64,000 nucleotides of DNA from Dasypus novemcinctus (Eukaryota; Chordata; Mammalia; Cingulata; Dasypodidae). Numbering within the stretch: position 1 is the first letter of the stretch; each line of letters opens with the position of its first letter. The stretch spans positions 66,727,087-66,791,086 of the forward strand of contig NC_080678.1 of NCBI RefSeq assembly GCF_030445035.2, read 5' to 3'. A program made the position numbers and the translations under genes. The notes below the pieces were generated by a model that had not been told where the DNA came from, did no database searches, and worked only from the letters and a program-made list of their open reading frames with translations. This document shows, one piece after another, positions 19,201 through 31,363 of the stretch.

Positions 19201-19204
19201 GATG

Positions 19205-19380
19205 TTACATCACTTGTATTATGTCACATTTAAAGTTCACCCATATTTTAAGTATATAATTCAGTGGCAAAACTACATTCCCAATGTTATACAATCATCA
19301 TTACCATCTATTACCAAAACTTTCTCATCACCCCAGAAACTCTGGGAATTTCTTTTATTATACTGGCACATATGGAAAGC
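19205..19380 (-). repeat. Old LINE-1 3'-region relict
   Basis: AAAGTTCACCCATATTTTAAGT, ATTCAGTGGCAAAACTAC, CATCATTACCATCTA follow a well-known old L1 module in antisense. Confidence 0.5.
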
Positions 19381-19475
19381 ATAGCTCACACTTTCTACAT
19401 GTGCCAGTAAATAAAAGAAAATTTAACTGAAGATGTTTTTGTACCCTAAAACACTGTGAGTTGTATATAACAGAT

Positions 19476-20640
19476 TTTTTTTTTCTGATCAACACAACAG
19501 TTTATTTGTAAGCATATTATATGTACAAATCATGACTTTTTTTATATTTCATTGTAAATATTAACATTGTACCAGAAAACAATCCACTGTAATCAGTTGC
19601 AGTTTGAGCACTTTAAAATCTTTATATACAAATATTTGAAGCACTGAACATAAAACATGAAACATGAATGGCAGAGGAAACAAAACAGTAAGTAAGAGAA
19701 ATCAATGCTCCCCCTCCCCCCAACACAAATATAAAATCATGTGGTTATACATTTTTAAAGAATATATCCAGGAAATCAGATGAGTGTACTTTTTTAAAAA
19801 GTGGTACAATGTAGCATTTCTTTAGATAATATAAAAGGAAAACCATGCCGTACTAACATCCATGTCCTTCTTGATTTTTGTTCTTTCTTCTCTTGGTTTC
19901 TAAAGAATACATGCCATGGTTTAAGCTTTATTAAGAGGGAGATTTGGAGGGAAAGGGAGGACAACATAAAGCCAATGTAATTGCTTCAAACATTTGCAAA
20001 AATTTGTATACAAATTCCTTAATAAATCTTCTTTGGCAAATAATCAAGTCTATATTTTAGTTTTACATTTTTAAAATTAGTTCAACACTTTTAAAATGTA
20101 AGAGATGCATCTTTACGCTAGTTACTGGATAAATGAAACAAAGCCAATTCATAAAGGAAAGCATGGACAGCATCATCACACATTTTGCTAATAGCTTGTA
20201 AATTCAGTTTCTCTCTCAAGTATATGAGTGCTCTTTAGCTGGAAACCTGATGTTTGATCTTTCCACATTCACAAAAGAAAACAGAGTTTACCACTACATT
20301 ATTAGTACTTTCCCTAAAATTCATCATCATTTTTATTTTGTGCTTTTTTCCTCTATTATCTATCAAAGGAAAAATAATAGCAATGCTCTCCCATATTTTA
20401 AGCTTTAAATTCACCTGCAATGGTGTTCACTGCCAACAGTCACAAGTATACAATTCTTTATTTGTGTAATTGTCTTTCCAGTAACCTTAGATTAATGCAT
20501 GAATAAATAAAATATGTAAGTCAAAAAAGTGCATGAAAATGAAATTAAATAGTCTTGATAAAATGAAGTACTTTACAACTTTCATATGAAATACTTTAAA
20601 AGTGAACAGATTTTAATATAAACCCTGAATATACATATTG
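19476..20640 (-). other. Possible minus-strand transcript 3' end or retrocopied 3' UTR
   Basis: On the minus strand the block ends AATAAACTGTTGTG...GATCAG followed by A9 (plus-strand T run at 19476-19484; AATAAA at 19501-19506). The AT-rich body has little coding potential. This is how a polyadenylated transcript end or processed retrocopy looks. I do not recognise a parent gene and know of no minus-strand gene here in human. Confidence 0.3.
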
Positions 20641-20689
20641 TGGAGAACATTTGTGACACCACTTGTGTCAGCACTTCTGATACCACTTG

Positions 20690-21235
20690 TTTTGGCAGTC
20701 CCACAACCACCCACACATACAGTGTGTCAATAGAAGGACTCATAGGACGCAGCATATGGTGGTACCCATGGCTAAGACTTATTACAGTGACATAGCAAGG
20801 ATACACAGCCAGATCAGTGAGGAGGAAGGACACTCAGGCAAAGTCTGAAGGAATCCTTGAGCAGGCTTCTAGCTCTCCCCAGTAGGGCTGCACATAGTGT
20901 ACTCTCCATCCAGCATCCTGCGTCATGTTTCTACCCAGGGAATCTCTATTTGAGATTCCTAAAGTTCAGTGTTTTTACTAGAGACTGGTGACAAAGGCAT
21001 TCTTTTTCCACCAAAATTCCAGATTCCCAGAAAGAAAGCAGGTGTTGACCAAAAATCACACTTTTTAAAATGTTGACTCAGGCTGGGTAGTGTTCTTAAC
21101 CTTAATACTTGTTACCACTTACCTCAAGACCCAAGTCCCCAGATGTCTGCCAAGGGCCAGCCTTGGAAGTAGGCCCTTCTAAAGATCTGGCCTGCGATGT
21201 GAACTCTTGCCTGAACACATATTGACTAATTTGTT
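20690..21235. repeat. LTR-like relict, family unassigned
   Basis: GGCTAAGACTTATTACAGTG, ACACAGCCAGATCAGTGAG, CTTCTAGCTCTCCCCAGTAG resemble an old mammalian ERV-type LTR. No retroviral coding sequence is present. Confidence 0.4.
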
Positions 21236-21279
21236 TGTGATACATATCTATGTTACACTTGTGTAGTATTTAATGTCTT

Positions 21280-21684
21280 TTTTTTAAAAGATTTATTTTC
21301 TCTCCCTTCCCGCCCCCTCTCCCCCCGGTGTCTGCTCTCTGGGACCATTCGCTGTGTGTTCTTCTGTGTCCACTTGTATTATCATGTGGCACTGGGAAAC
21401 TGCATCTCTTTTGTTGCTTTATCTTGCTGCGTCAGCTCTCCGTGTATGCGGCACCACTCCTGGGCAGGCTGCGCTTTCTTCATGCGGGGTGGCTCGTCTT
21501 GTGGGGTGCACTCCTTGTGCATGGGGCTCCCCTTGTGGGGGCACTCCTGCATGGCACTCCTTGCGCACAATAGCATTGCATGTGGGCCAACTCACCACAC
21601 GGGTTAGGAGGCTCTGGGTATCAAACCCTGGGCCCTCCATATGGTGGGTAAATGCTTTGTCAGTTGAGCCACGTCCGCTTCCTA
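21280..21684 (-). mobile_element. Long DAS-type SINE with TSD
   Basis: AAAAGATTTATTTTCTCTCC tail to GTTGAGCCACGTCCGCTTCC. TSD TATTTRATGTCTT at 21267-21279 and 21685-21697. Confidence 0.9.
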
Positions 21685-21905
21685 TATTTGATGTCTTCTA
21701 ATGCTAGTGCAAGATCTAAAGTATAACGAGCATTTTACTATCTGTTGAACATTTTAATCTATAGTGTTATCAAAAGCAAAAACCATTACACCACGCAAAG
21801 TACATGAAACTCTTCTGGTCACTAAATTACTGCACTAAGTGGGGCCATATACATGTTTAATTTGCTGAATGGAATTCTAGTGGCCCAGAAGAGTAGATAG
21901 CACCA

Positions 21906-21993
21906 TTTTTTTTTTTTGGAAGTACCAGGGGTTGAATCCAGTACCTCATACATGGGAGGCAGGTGCTTAACCACTGAGCTACAGACACTCCCC
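21906..21993 (-). mobile_element. tRNA-derived SINE monomer
   Basis: Poly(T), then AAGTACCAGGGGTTGAATCC...CATGGGAGGC...CACTGAGCTACAGACACTCC. Confidence 0.8.
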
Positions 21994-22318
21994 CATAGAG
22001 CTTTTTGAGAAGTACTTAGAGTGCACCAGGGGAGTTAGCACCTTAAATACTGAAAAACATTACTGACCCAAATGATAATATGTCAAAAATAGTACTAAGG
22101 TTGAAAGAAAAAGTAAGAAATAGTTGAATTTGTTGGCAAACTTCTTTAAATAAAGTATTTTGGTTTTTTTTCAGCAGAATTCTTTAAAAATACAAAACTG
22201 CTTTTAAAAATAGTGACACATGTATTTAATGAGAAAATTCGAATAGTTCATTCTTTATTCCACTACATTCTGGCTTTTACCTTTCTACTGAAACTGCTCA
22301 TATTAAAAATAAGCCCAG

Positions 22319-22683
22319 GGAAGCGGACTTGGCCCAGGGGTTAGGGCGTCCGCCTACCACATGGGAGGTCCATGGTTCAAACCCTGGGCCTCCTTGACCC
22401 GTGTGGAGCTGGCCCATGTGCAGTGCTGATGCGTGCAAGGAGTGCCGTGCCACTTAGGGGTGTCCCCTGCATAGGAAAGCCGCCCAGTGCAAAAGAAAGT
22501 GCAGCCTGCCCAAGAATGACACCGCACACATGGAGAGCTGACACAAGATGACACAACAAAAAGAAACACAGGTTCCCAGTGCTGCTGATAAGGATAGAAG
22601 TGGTCACAGAAGAACACACAGTGAATGGACACAGAGAGTAGACAACTGGGGGGGAGGGGAGAGAAAAAATTTTTTAAAAATAA
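22319..22683 (+). mobile_element. Long DAS-type SINE (first rung of a SINE ladder)
   Basis: GGAAGCGGACTTGGCCC head to a GGGGGGGAGGGGAGAG and A-rich tail. It lacks part of the usual GC-rich body between the CAAGGAGTGC motifs. Preceded by AATAAGCCCAGGGA and followed by AATAAACCCAGGGA. Confidence 0.9.
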
Positions 22684-22694
22684 AAATAAACCCA

Positions 22695-22785
22695 GGGAAA
22701 GCAGATATGGTTCAAGTGGTTGAGCACCTGCCTCCCACATACAAGGTCCTGGGTTCACTCCCAGTCCCCAGAACCTAAAACAAAG
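22695..22785 (+). mobile_element. tRNA-derived SINE monomer (second rung)
   Basis: AGCAGATATGGTTCAAGTGGTT...GGGTTCACTCCCAG...CCTAAAACAAAG, followed by the third copy of the target word, AGTAAACCCAGGGA. Confidence 0.85.
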
Positions 22786-22796
22786 AGTAAACCCAG

Positions 22797-22897
22797 GGAG
22801 TGGATGGAGTAGGTGAAGCCTATGGAGCTCAGTGGTTGAGTGCCTACTTCCCATATATGCAGTGCTGGGTTCAATCTTTAGTACCTCCAAAAAAAAA
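22797..22897 (+). mobile_element. tRNA-derived SINE monomer (third rung)
   Basis: GGAGCTCAGTGGTTGAGTGCC...GGGTTCAATCTTTAGTACCTCC and A-run, followed by AGTAAACCCCC. Confidence 0.8.
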
Positions 22898-23159
22898 AGT
22901 AAACCCCCATCAAAAGCATTGAGGATAACCTATTTTTTTAAATGTAATTTTTCTGTAATCTAAAACTTCTCTAAAAATAAAGTTTATTATTTTTTAAAAA
23001 GTAAATCACTAATTGGCAAATCCAGTAGACATTGCCAGCCTTATCCTTAATGCAATCTCCAAACATTTCCTCAAAATTATTTCCTTGGATATGGTAGCAT
23101 CTAGGTTTCTTGGTTCCTATACTTTTTTGTACTTTTGTATTGATTGAGCTGTACTTCAA

Positions 23160-23580
23160 TCAATCCTTAAGTATTACTCTTGGTTTTATCTTAGTCCACT
23201 GCTGCTTAGCATGTGCCTGGGACATAGTAAATTCTCAATAAACAGAATTAACCCTAATTGTGACCCCCTAATCTACAGCTACAACCCAGAATTCTTTCCC
23301 ATGCTGTTCAACTGTGTCGCATATTGAGGTGACATCTCAAACTCAACCTGTCTGAAATGGAACTTATGGTTCATGTCTAAACTTGCTTCTCTTCTCGCAT
23401 TATTTCCTGTGAAGCACCAACCAAGTTTTTCATATTTTCTAAGTTAGAAATCTTAAAGTTTTCTTTGACTTCCTTCTCTCCTTCACTCCTAAGTTCAATT
23501 AATCATGAGGTACAGTTAGGTATACCTCCTAAATATTTCTCAGCTGTTTATTACTGCCTTTTGACAATTTTTCATCTCCT
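23160..23580 (+). repeat. L2 relicts
   Basis: GTGACATCTCAAACTCAACC...GGAACTTATGGTTCATG follows the L2 body in sense. Before it, GTGCCTGGGACATAGTAAAT...CTCAATAAA is an L2/MIR 3' end. Confidence 0.55.
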
Positions 23581-23789
23581 TTGCTGTTAATTTATTTTTG
23601 ACTAGACAATGCATGTCATGCAGTTTAAGTTTAAAAATATAAAAAAGATGCACAAAGTGAAAAGTTCTCCTTTCTACCTCTGTCTGTCAGCAACCCACAT
23701 ACCTCCCTGGAGACAAACAAGTTTGCCTGCTTTTTATGTATTCTGCCAGAAATTACTGTGTTATTGTACCATATCTTTTTTTTGTACAT

Positions 23790-24360
23790 TTTTTTATTTT
23801 TAATTTTTAAAAAACGCTTTCAACTTTACAGGCCAATTACAAAAATAGTACAAACCCCATATAGAGAACTCCAACATACCCCTATCCCCCCAGATACCTA
23901 GATTAACCAATTTTAACATTTGCCATATTTACCCTTTCTTTCCTTCCTTCCTCCCTCCCTCACTTCCTTTCTTTTTCTTTTTCTCTCCACCCCGTCTCTC
24001 TCCCCCTGTCTCTCCTTCCTCATATGTTCCAATAATGTTTCTTTGAGCCTTTTCTCCTGTCTTGCTAGATCCCATCCAGGATCACGTATTACATTTAGTT
24101 GTCATTATCTCTTTAGTTGCTCTTTCTTTTCAATTTTTATTGTGGGGATATATATATAACGTAAATTTTCCCAACTCAACCACTCCCAAGTATACCCTGC
24201 AGTGAGATTAATCGCCTTCACAATATGGCAAAACCTTCATTACCTTCCATTACTAATAGTTTCCCTTCTCTAAACACAAACCCTACACCCATTAAGCATT
24301 AGCTCCCCATTACCGCTTCCTCCTGCCCCCTGCCCCAGGCAACCTATGCTCTAGTTTCTG
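23790..24360 (-). mobile_element. LINE-1 3' UTR relict, antisense, with CT-rich tract
   Basis: ACTTTACAGGCCAATTACAAA...CATATAGAGAACTCCAAC, a TTCC/CTTT low-complexity tract at 23935-24030, then CCCATCCAGGATCACGTATT and the CAATTTTTATTGTGGGG...ACTCAACCACTCCCAAG module. Confidence 0.55.
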
Positions 24361-25550
24361 ATTCTATGAGCTTTCGTATTCTCTGATATTTTTCAGTTAC
24401 CATAGGCTTAAAATTAGCATCCTAAATCTGTTAACAATCTCATTTGCTTTGATACCAACTTAAATTCAATGGTGTACACAAACTATGTTCCTATATCCCT
24501 CAGTTCCCCCAACTTTATGTAGTTCTCATCACAGATTACATGTTTATACATTGAGTCCAAAACCACTGGTTTGACATCACGTTTTATCCATCTGCTGTTT
24601 AGATCCTGAGGGAGCAAAGAGTGGAGTTACAAACCAAGCATACAATAGTATTGGCATTTATATTTGCCCATGTTATTACCCTCAGTGGAGCTCTTTATTT
24701 CTTCATGCCGCTTTGAACCATTGTCTATTGTCCTTCCCTACCAACACTTTCTTCAGTCTTTTACCTCCTATTGTGTTCTTTTCCTCTTGGTGGGTCTTTG
24801 TCTTCTCAGCTCTGTGAGACTGCAGGAAATTGCACTGTTTTTCATAATCTTAGTTTTTTAGCTTCCTGCCCAACATAGCTTAAGACATTAGAATATATCC
24901 TGAGTTGGAAACTAATTACATGTTAAGGCCATTTAAGTCTCTAGTTTTGTCACTCCAGCACTGTGCAATGACCAAAAGCTCTGCTAGGTATTCTGTCCCC
25001 TAGCAATGGTCCTCTGCCTGCACCAAGCTGAAATTCTGTGCCTCTAGACTGTACTCCAGGGGACAAATGGCTGCAGATACTCAGGTTACCTCTGAGATTC
25101 CCATGGCTTCTGCAACTCTCATACTCTACAATTATGATTTTTATATTTTATCCAGCTCTTCTAAGTCTCAGTGGGACCAACTGTCTAGAAACAGATATCC
25201 CTACCTCTTCATTTTTTGATGGGACTACTAATATAGCCTCTTTTCTTTTCCTTACTTCTAATCTTGTACCTACAAATCCATCATCGTACAGAAGTGACAA
25301 AGTATTCCACCTAACACCCAAGCATTGTCTTGTCCTTTCTCAGCTTTAAAAGGTTTAAATAGCTCCCCACAGCCTCAACAGTGGTTTTGCAGAAGGACCT
25401 GGGGAAAAGAAGGAAGATGCTAATGGATTAGTCCTTGAACTTCTGCTTCAAACTGTGCAGCTCATTTTTATCTGATTCATATATCAGGGTCCTGTGGATT
25501 CTCAGGTTCTTTATTCCCTCGGATTAAACCATCAATCAATAGAATGAAAT
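24361..25550. other. Intergenic, unassigned
   Basis: No gene recognised. Parts may be a decayed LINE 3' region continuing from 24.36 kb, but I cannot support that word for word. Confidence 0.4.
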
Positions 25551-25559
25551 ACTAAATCC

Positions 25560-25960
25560 TTATGGTCCTCGTTTTCTGACTCTGGCTTACATCTCCTGTC
25601 ATCTGCCACTCCCTGTCTCCCACAAAACTTCCCACATTCCCCAGTAGCTCCCAACTTCTCCCTACTTCCAGTATAGAGTGGTACTTCTCACTCTCAAACT
25701 TTGGTCAAATTGTCCATTCTGCCTTAAATGCCCTCTGCCCCTCATTCTTTAAAATCTCTAACCCCATGCCACTTCTTCCTTCCCTGTTGAGAAAATAAGT
25801 AGCACTCTTCAGTGCTGCCAGAATACCAGTGTGCATCTTTATAATGGTCCTTACTACTCTTAATATCTTGTGAGTTCCTTGATGTTTCTTTTCCATGTTT
25901 GACTTCATAGGATCTAATACAATATCTGGCACATAAATATTCAAATATTGAATCAATGAA
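25560..25960 (+). repeat. L2 relict
   Basis: Runs from CTTACATCTCCTGTCATCTG to GAGTTCCTTGATGTTTCTTT, ACAATATCTGGCACATAAAT, the order of words at the L2 3' end. Confidence 0.55.
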
Positions 25961-26379
25961 TTACCTGGACCTTGGAAGACTTATAGATATTAATTAATTT
26001 AAGTGAGGAGAGCATCAAATAGGAGAAGCCAAACAAAGATATAATAAAGTAGAAATAAGTGATGATGGCATTGATGGTTCTATGTGCAATTAATGAGAGA
26101 AAAGTTAAGTACTGAAAGCAGATCCACTGGCTGTGAAGCCTTCCTTTGGTAGCCTGTAAGAAGTCCATGTAAGTTTTTAAATGGTAGAGTGATACAAGGA
26201 AACGTTTATTTAAGAATGTTTACTTAGTAGGATACACAATTTGAATTGAAAAGGGGGTCATCCTACCCCACTAGAATCCTCACGGTCATTCTTGGTTTCT
26301 ATATGCTTAACTGGCCAATGAAATCCTGTTACTATTACTTAGAAATGCCTTTGGAGTGAGCCATGGCACTATCTTAGTA

Positions 26380-26880
26380 CAAAATCTCATCCCTTTTTCC
26401 TGGATTGTAGCAATAGTCTCCTGATTGCCTTCTTTACAGTCTCCTTACTCCTATCATTCATTGTCCATGCTACCTCCAAAGAGACTTTTCCGAAAAGTTT
26501 CATTACGCCACTAACCTGCCCAAAAAACAGTTTGGCTATCTTTTGCTAACAAAACAGCATATTATACATGGCCCTTCACAACTTAATTCTATCCTAACTC
26601 TTAAGATGTTTCCTACCACTCCTTTCGACATATAAGACTATTTGTTTTGTTAAGTGTACCATGCCCTCGTGTGTATCTGAATTATACATGCTGTTTCCTT
26701 TTTCTGGAACACATCTCCTTCCTTCTCCACTTGAAAAGACAGCTCAAATGTTACCTTCCCTGTGAAGCCTTCCTCTACTCTTCCAGGCAGATTCAAACAG
26801 ATAGATCACGCCTTAGTTATTTTGTATTTTTAGAACTTATTGCAGAGTGTAATATAGTACTCTACTAGGTATTACATTAA
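26380..26880 (+). repeat. L2 relict
   Basis: TGTAGCAATAGTCTCCTGATT, CAGCTCAAATGTTACCTTCC, TGTGAAGCCTTCCTCTAC match L2 in sense, more completely than the other copies. Confidence 0.65.
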
Positions 26881-27967
26881 AGAAAAATTTATAATAAAAG
26901 ATGGATGTTACTGTTGTATTTGGGGGGAAATTTTAGATAATACAGATCTATATACAGTAGAAAGTGAGTACCACCCACTCACTCCTCCAACTCTCAGATA
27001 ATCTCCATTAAACTCAGTTTTGTCTGTATTATTCTGCATATTTTTTATACATACACATCCATGCCTATGTATGTGTGTAATTTTTTTAATGTAAGCCTAC
27101 TAAGTGTTTTCAATGAATGAATGAGCGATAAAGGAATTTAAGATGTTCTTTTAATAATCCACTCATCAGTCATGGAAGTCAAGAAAGAGGGTAGCATTTG
27201 TGAGGATAGAAAAGAAACAATGGAATTTGAGTAAGTGTTTAAAAACTCTGCACCTTCATGACTGATTTGCCTACATTGTGCTTACATCGAGTCAAATATA
27301 ATTTCAAAGCTGCAAACTTTGGGGATCCAGAGATGGGACTTTTTTTTTTCAGCAAGATGCTAAGAAGGAATATAATCCTTCCTATATATACCTTTGTGAA
27401 TACCAGTTATCATACTTCTACAATAGAAATAAATCCTTGTAGGATATATGAGAGGATTAGGGCTAATATATGTAAAATGCCTGGCACATAGTTGAATAAT
27501 TACAATTTTTGTTTATAGAGTGTTTTACAGTAGTGTGAGGGCAAACACTTAAGTTATCCTAGTCTATTAAGAGCTTTATGCCAAAATTATAATCATTCTG
27601 GATTCCTTCCATTCTTAAGCCAGCTTTCAGGAATATTAATATGAATTGGAGTTTTTAAAATAAGTTTGCATAAAATTATAGCTGTCCTTTTTGCTGTCCT
27701 ACTGCTTGATGTCTCATAGAAATGTTTCATAGAAATAGCTTTAAAATAGAAAAGCTCTGTTTATTTTGTGTAATGCTGAAGTAATGGTGAAAAACAATTC
27801 TGATATGCTCTTAATAAATAGGACTACATGCAGACTTTGTTCTAATTTGGAAATCATTCATAAACTAATTTGGGTAGTTGGGAAATATTAACTGCACTAA
27901 ATAGGTCTTTCTAATTTCTCTATTTCTCTCTCTCTCATTTTGCAGTAGCCCTACCTCCTTTCCTTTG
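26881..27967. other. Intergenic, unassigned
   Basis: No gene seen. A short MIR-like phrase (TAAAATGCCTGGCACATAG) occurs at 27473-27491. Confidence 0.45.
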
Positions 27968-27982
27968 GTATACTGATTTTAA

Positions 27983-28116
27983 TTATTTATTTATTTTTAA
28001 AATTAAATTAAATTTTATTTTATTTTTATTTTATTTTTTATGGTACTTGGGGTTGAACCCAGGACTCATGCATGGGAAGCAGGCCCTCAACTACTGAGCT
28101 ACATCCACTCCCCATT
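27983..28116 (-). mobile_element. tRNA-derived SINE monomer with TSD
   Basis: T/A-rich tail, then GGTACTTGGGGTTGAACCC...CATGGGAAGC...TACTGAGCTACATCCACTCC. Perfect TSD GTATACTGATTTTAA at 27968-27982 and 28117-28131. Confidence 0.9.
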
Positions 28117-28499
28117 GTATACTGATTTTAAAGGCAAACTCTGGTGAAGTGATATTAGATTTATATACCAAGCTATCTGTACTGTACTAGGTACTAAAGG
28201 GAATTTTTTTTAAAAAGTGTAAGACCTAAACTTGTCCTCAAATAGCTTACCACCTATTAAGGAAAAAATAAGTATACATAAAAAATATTATTAAAAACCA
28301 GAGGGGTATATGGTAAGTACCAAGTAAGTGATGATACAGACAGAATCATCTGTCTACAGATGAATCTACAAAAGAATCTAAAGACGATATTTTGACCTGG
28401 AAAGATTTAGTGCATTGACTGAGTCTGATGGTCAATATCATGGGAAAAGCACAGGACAATGAACTGGAAGACCGGGTTTTCACCTCTACAACCTATTTT

Positions 28500-28905
28500 T
28501 TTTTAAATTTCCATTAAATGGGTTTGCTTGAACAGTGGGAATTTATAAGCTTACAGTTTTGAGGCTGTGAAAATGTCCAAATCAAGGCATCATCACGATA
28601 ATGCTTTCTTCCTGAAAACCAGCTACTAGTGAGCTTTGGCTCCTGTCACATGGCAGAGTCTGCTGATCTTTCCCTTCTCTTCCGGGTTCTTCTTGCTTCC
28701 GTTGCTTTCTCTCTCTCTCTCTGTATTCATTTTGTTTATGAAGGACTCCAGTAAAGGATTAAGACCCATCAAAAATGAGATGGGTCACACCTTACCTGAA
28801 GTAGCCTCCTCAAAAGGTCCTACTTACAATGGGTTTACATCCAGAGATGGATTATATTTAAGAACATGTTTTTACATAAAGCTTCAAACCACCACACATT
28901 GCAAC
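28500..28905. repeat. LTR-like (MaLR-type) relict
   Basis: TATAAGCTTACAGTTTTGAGGC...CAAATCAAGGCATCATC...GATTAAGACCCATC...CAAAAGGTCCTACTTACAAT reads like an old MaLR/ERV LTR. Family not assigned and no coding sequence. Confidence 0.4.
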
Positions 28906-29279
28906 CTTATGACTTGGGCTTTCTGAACTTCATTTATTCATTTGTAAATTGGGAACCATGATAATGAGAACTGTATTTGTGAATCATATCATAAGATAAA
29001 ATTATGTAAAAATATTTTGAAAATATTAAAATGTGATTCAAGCCTAAGGGTAGGTTGTTTTATTTTTCATCACCTAGCAGAATTCACACTCAAAAACAAC
29101 TAAGTTAAGAAATTTTTAAAAGTTCAATAGGAACAGAGGAGCAATATTGGTTATGTATGTTTGTTATTTAACAGGGAGAGCAGATGACAAAAAAGTAATG
29201 ATAGGGCCATGTTACAAATCTTTTTGTCTGAAGAGATCTACACTACACCAGTAATTATTAAGATGCTAAAAAATTTATT

Positions 29280-29525
29280 AATAATATAAGGATATAATAG
29301 CAACCACCTACTGAGCTTTTACCATGTGCCAGGGACTCTGATAAGAACTTTATATACACATGTAATATATTTTTCACAGTCATAAAGGTTCAACCATTAC
29401 TGTCCCCATTTTACAGAGGAAAAATTCTGGGTCAGTGAAATTGTTGTTTGTCAAGATCACAAAGCTAATAAAAAGCAAAAGCTGAATTTGAACATATACC
29501 TGTCTTAGTTTTAAGCCTATTTTCT
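29280..29525 (-). repeat. MIR relict
   Basis: CTACTGAGCTTTTACCATGTG...CCCCATTTTACAGAGGAAAA...AGATCACAAAGCTAATAA is a near-complete antisense MIR. Confidence 0.7.
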
Positions 29526-29564
29526 AACCCAGTAATCCATAATGTTTACAAGTCAACACAAAAA

Positions 29565-29990
29565 GTAAGGGTACTAAGGGATGTGGAGTTTTTCATTCTG
29601 GAGTAATAAAATTGTTCTAAAATTTTTTGTGGTGATAAATGCACAATATTGTGATTATACTAAAAGCCATTGATTATACACTTTGGTTAGATCATATGGT
29701 ATATGAATATATCTCAAAAAAACTGCTTAACAAATAAATAAATATATGTGCAAGAATAGCCAGAAATAACTTTGTACATCAGGGGAAGCATAGAGAGATT
29801 GAGAGGTGAAGACATTTCTTGTTCGTTTTTCTGTATATTTATTATTGTTATTGAAATAATGAAAATGTTTTAATAATGATTAAGGTGATGAATGTACAAC
29901 TATATGATTATACTAAATACCATTGATTGTAGACTTTGGATGAATTGTATGCTTCAATTATATGTATCCATAAAATTTATTTGTTTAAAA
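29565..29990 (+). mobile_element. Two LINE-1 3' ends in tandem
   Basis: 29565-29745 and 29750-29990 each end in the L1 3' terminal module (GTGGTGATAAATGCACAAT...CATTGATTATACACTTTGG... and AAGGTGATGAATGTACAAC...ATTGTAGACTTTGGATG), each with an A-rich tail. Confidence 0.65.
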
Positions 29991-30083
29991 AAAAGTACAA
30001 AATCAGAGCGAAATGAAGTGATTTGATGTATCTATTAAATAAGAAGTTATAAGTAAATAGAAAATTATTTCAAGAAAGGGTGA

Positions 30084-30248
30084 GGGAGTGGAGATGGCTT
30101 GAATGAGTAGGCACTTCCCTCTCACATCAAAGGTCCCAGATTCTGCTCCCAGTGCCTCCTAAAGAAACAAGGAAGGCAAGTGTAAAACAACAAGGGGATA
30201 GGGAGAAATAAATAAATAAATAAATAAATAAAATCTTAAAAAAAAAGG
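30084..30248 (+). mobile_element. tRNA-derived SINE with AAAT tail
   Basis: GGAGTGGAGATGGCTTGAATG...GTGCCTCCTAAAG, a CAAGG-rich linker, then AAATAAATAAATAAAT and poly(A). The B box is degraded. Confidence 0.7.
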
Positions 30249-30950
30249 CTGAAGTGAGACATGAACTAGAGTAGAATTAGAAGGGCCAGTTCTTGTATGT
30301 CATAGATGATAATTTGGACTTGTTTCTCTGGATAATCAGGAGCCACTGAAGGTTTCAAGTACAGGAATATAATTGTCTCCTTGGCATAGAATTGGTACTC
30401 AATCCATACACCAAAAAACCAAATGAATGGCTTTGCCTTTTAGGAAGTTTTATCCAGGAATAATGTGGAACATAGTTGGGAAGGAAATAAGACTGGAAGT
30501 AGGGAAACTGCTATAAGAGTTCAAGAAAAAATAGTGGGGCCAGAACCAGTGGCATACAGGAGCAGGCCGTTACTGGCTTGGAGAACCAAATATGAACATC
30601 TTTTCCTAACTTCAGGATCAGTGACATGTTAGTAGCTTTCTTTTAGACAGTTTACCAGCACACCACTGACCTGAACTAAAGCATCAGCAACGGGGATGGA
30701 GAGGAGGGTGTGCATACAAGAGGGATCAGTCAGATAGAATCAGCAATACTCATCATCTGGTAAGACAGAGGAATGTCAATGGGAAGATTCTAAGATGATT
30801 TATCAAGTTATTTACTTGGTGACTCAGTAGGACATTGGTGCCTCTTACAGAGAGAATGAGTTCAAGATAAGGGAAAGATAATGACTTTTGTTCAGGGCCA
30901 GTTGAAACTAATGTGCCTGAGAGAGGCGATGGAAGATAGTAGGGAAGTCC
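30249..30950. other. Intergenic, unassigned
   Basis: No gene seen. The phrase AATCAGGAGCCACTGAAGG resembles an old interspersed repeat, also hinted at 1.1 kb. Confidence 0.4.
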
Positions 30951-30963
30951 CACAGACAGTTGT

Positions 30964-31192
30964 GGGTTTTATTTTGTTTTGTTTTGTTTTGTTTGGGGGA
31001 AATAGGAGCGAGGTATTGAACCCAAGATTTTGTATGCAGGAAGTGGGTGCTCAATCCCTGAGCCACATAGGTTCCCATGAGTTGGTTTTTTGTTTGCTTG
31101 TTGTCTATTTTTGTCTTTAGGAGGCACCAGGGACCGAATCCAGGACCTCCCATGTGGGAAGAAGGCACTCAACCACTTGAGCCACATCTCCC
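30964..31192 (-). mobile_element. Dimeric tRNA-derived SINE with TSD
   Basis: TTTTG-repeat tail, unit GGTATTGAACCCAAGATTT...CCTGAGCCACATAGG, a GTTGGTTTTTTGTTTGC linker, then unit AGGAGGCACCAGGGACCGAAT...CTTGAGCCACATC. TSD CAGACAGTTGT at 30953-30963 and 31193-31203. Confidence 0.88.
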
Positions 31193-31363
31193 CAGACAGT
31201 TGTTTGATATGGATATTGAATTGAAAGGAAGGTTGGGATTCAATAGAATATGCAAATCATGAGTTATATTCAAGGGAGTAGATAAGTACTTAAAATGAAG
31301 GGAAAGGCTGTAGTAAATCTTCAAGTTTTATATAGTAAAAATAAGTGAAACCATATCTTTTTT

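Noticed and set aside
22354..22890. 178-codon minus-strand frame
   Set aside because: It reads through three stacked SINEs; no protein family is recognisable.
23920..24159. 79-codon Phe/Leu/Ser/Pro-rich frame
   Set aside because: Encoded by a CT-rich tract inside an L1 3' UTR relict.
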